Shown piece by piece: positions 29,101-29,283 of a stretch of 29,283 nucleotides of DNA (position 1 is its first letter; every line of letters begins with the position of its first letter). The position numbers were made by a program, and so were the translations under genes. Source of the DNA: Candidatus Pacearchaeota archaeon (lineage in GTDB: Archaea > Nanobdellota > Nanobdellia > Pacearchaeales > GW2011-AR1). The notes below the pieces were generated by a model, which was not told the DNA's origin, ran no database searches, and saw only the letters and a list, made by a program, of their open reading frames with translations. The DNA lies in contig JAFCEV010000001.1 of NCBI GenBank assembly GCA_017608985.1, forward strand, positions 1-29,283, given 5' to 3'.

Positions 29101-29283
29101 GAAAACTTTTGAAAAAGAAAGTTAATGTGTTTGGCAAGGGAATTCCAGTGTTTGCGATTGTGATTCTCGGATTGGCTTTGGTAAGTGCTGCTTTGTTGCC
29201 CTACTTTGGTAAGATAACAGGGTTGGTTACTGTAACAAGTCAAGGATTATTGGTTGATGGACAAACTTATGATAAGCCAATAA
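29097..29283 (+). CDS. secreted protein, 5' part only (cut by window edge)
   Basis: The reading frame is open from ATG 29097 to the end of the window (62 codons seen). It encodes MRKLLKKKVNVFGKGIPVFA and then a hydrophobic segment (IVILGLALVSAALLPYFG), followed by a Thr/Val-rich extracellular start (KITGLVTVTSQGLLVDGQTY). This resembles exported surface proteins with a signal of the SipW/TasA style, which occur in DPANN genomes. The start overlaps the previous stop (ATGA). Size and function cannot be judged. Confidence 0.65.
   Translation, partial: MRKLLKKKVNVFGKGIPVFAIVILGLALVSAALLPYFGKITGLVTVTSQGLLVDGQTYDKPI

Overview
The window is a strongly AT-rich piece of an archaeal chromosome, most likely from a small-genome DPANN archaeon of the Woesearchaeota/Pacearchaeota type (inference). 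The evidence is an archaeal DnaG-type primase, diphthine synthase, archaeal D-aminoacyl-tRNA deacylase (DtdA), a TrmB-family regulator, an archaeal-type IleRS, a tRNA-Ser with a bulge-helix-bulge intron, and TATA boxes about 25 nt upstream of start codons (leaderless transcripts). Genes are densely packed on both strands. Most are informational or housekeeping genes, mixed with small DPANN-type proteins of unknown function.

Layout. 1-3.6 kb: dnaG, an S-layer-like membrane-anchored surface protein, a 56-aa protein, and a PCMT gene broken by a +1 frameshift in a run of five C. 3.6-7.45 kb: an SMC-type ATPase whose hinge is replaced by a Rad50-like CPxC zinc hook, followed by a synonymously diverged copy of its own last codons, and rnhB. 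7.5-8.3 kb: a tRNA cluster of Ser-GGA, Ser-CGA, initiator Met and intron-containing Ser-GCT, with short copies of tRNA 3' ends. 8.3-11.1 kb: a CstA-family transporter, dtdA and a small helical protein. 11.06-13.98 kb: an accessory islet. It holds a Cys/Asp-rich small peptide, a radical SAM/SPASM enzyme and a SAM methyltransferase on the minus strand, flanked by 17-bp direct repeats. Next to it is a Tat-signal L,D-transpeptidase gene, itself between imperfect repeats. 14-16.5 kb: a small membrane protein, an endonuclease IV-like enzyme with a compositionally odd insertion, a C-terminally truncated NYN protein, dph5 and a 68-aa protein. 16.5-20.6 kb: ileS, a TrmB-like regulator and a small membrane protein. 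20.8-24.5 kb: a small two-TM protein with a strong ribosome binding site, a Lys-rich-tail protein, argS, a thioredoxin-reductase-like flavoprotein and a small helical protein. 24.5-24.8 kb: a GC-rich structured stretch that starts where a TATA box predicts (candidate ncRNA), then tRNA-Leu(UAA). 24.8-29.3 kb: prs, a membrane-anchored SNase with a lamin-tail-like domain, a secreted acidic protein, a coiled-coil protein, a doubtful 63-aa ORF, and a secreted protein cut by the window edge.

How it fits together. The core genes support replication primer synthesis, chromosome organisation, RNA-primer and abasic-site repair, tRNA charging and proofreading, EF-2 modification and PRPP supply. The exported proteins (S-layer-like protein, SNase-LTD, acidic secreted protein, Tat L,D-transpeptidase, terminal secreted protein) suit a cell that interacts closely with other cells or their debris. 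The strongest candidate for an undescribed system is the 11.06-13.1 kb cassette, which looks like a RiPP locus: a precursor with a Cys/Asp-patterned C terminus, a radical SAM/SPASM maturase and a methyltransferase. The hook-bearing SMC and its duplicated tail are the other notable items.
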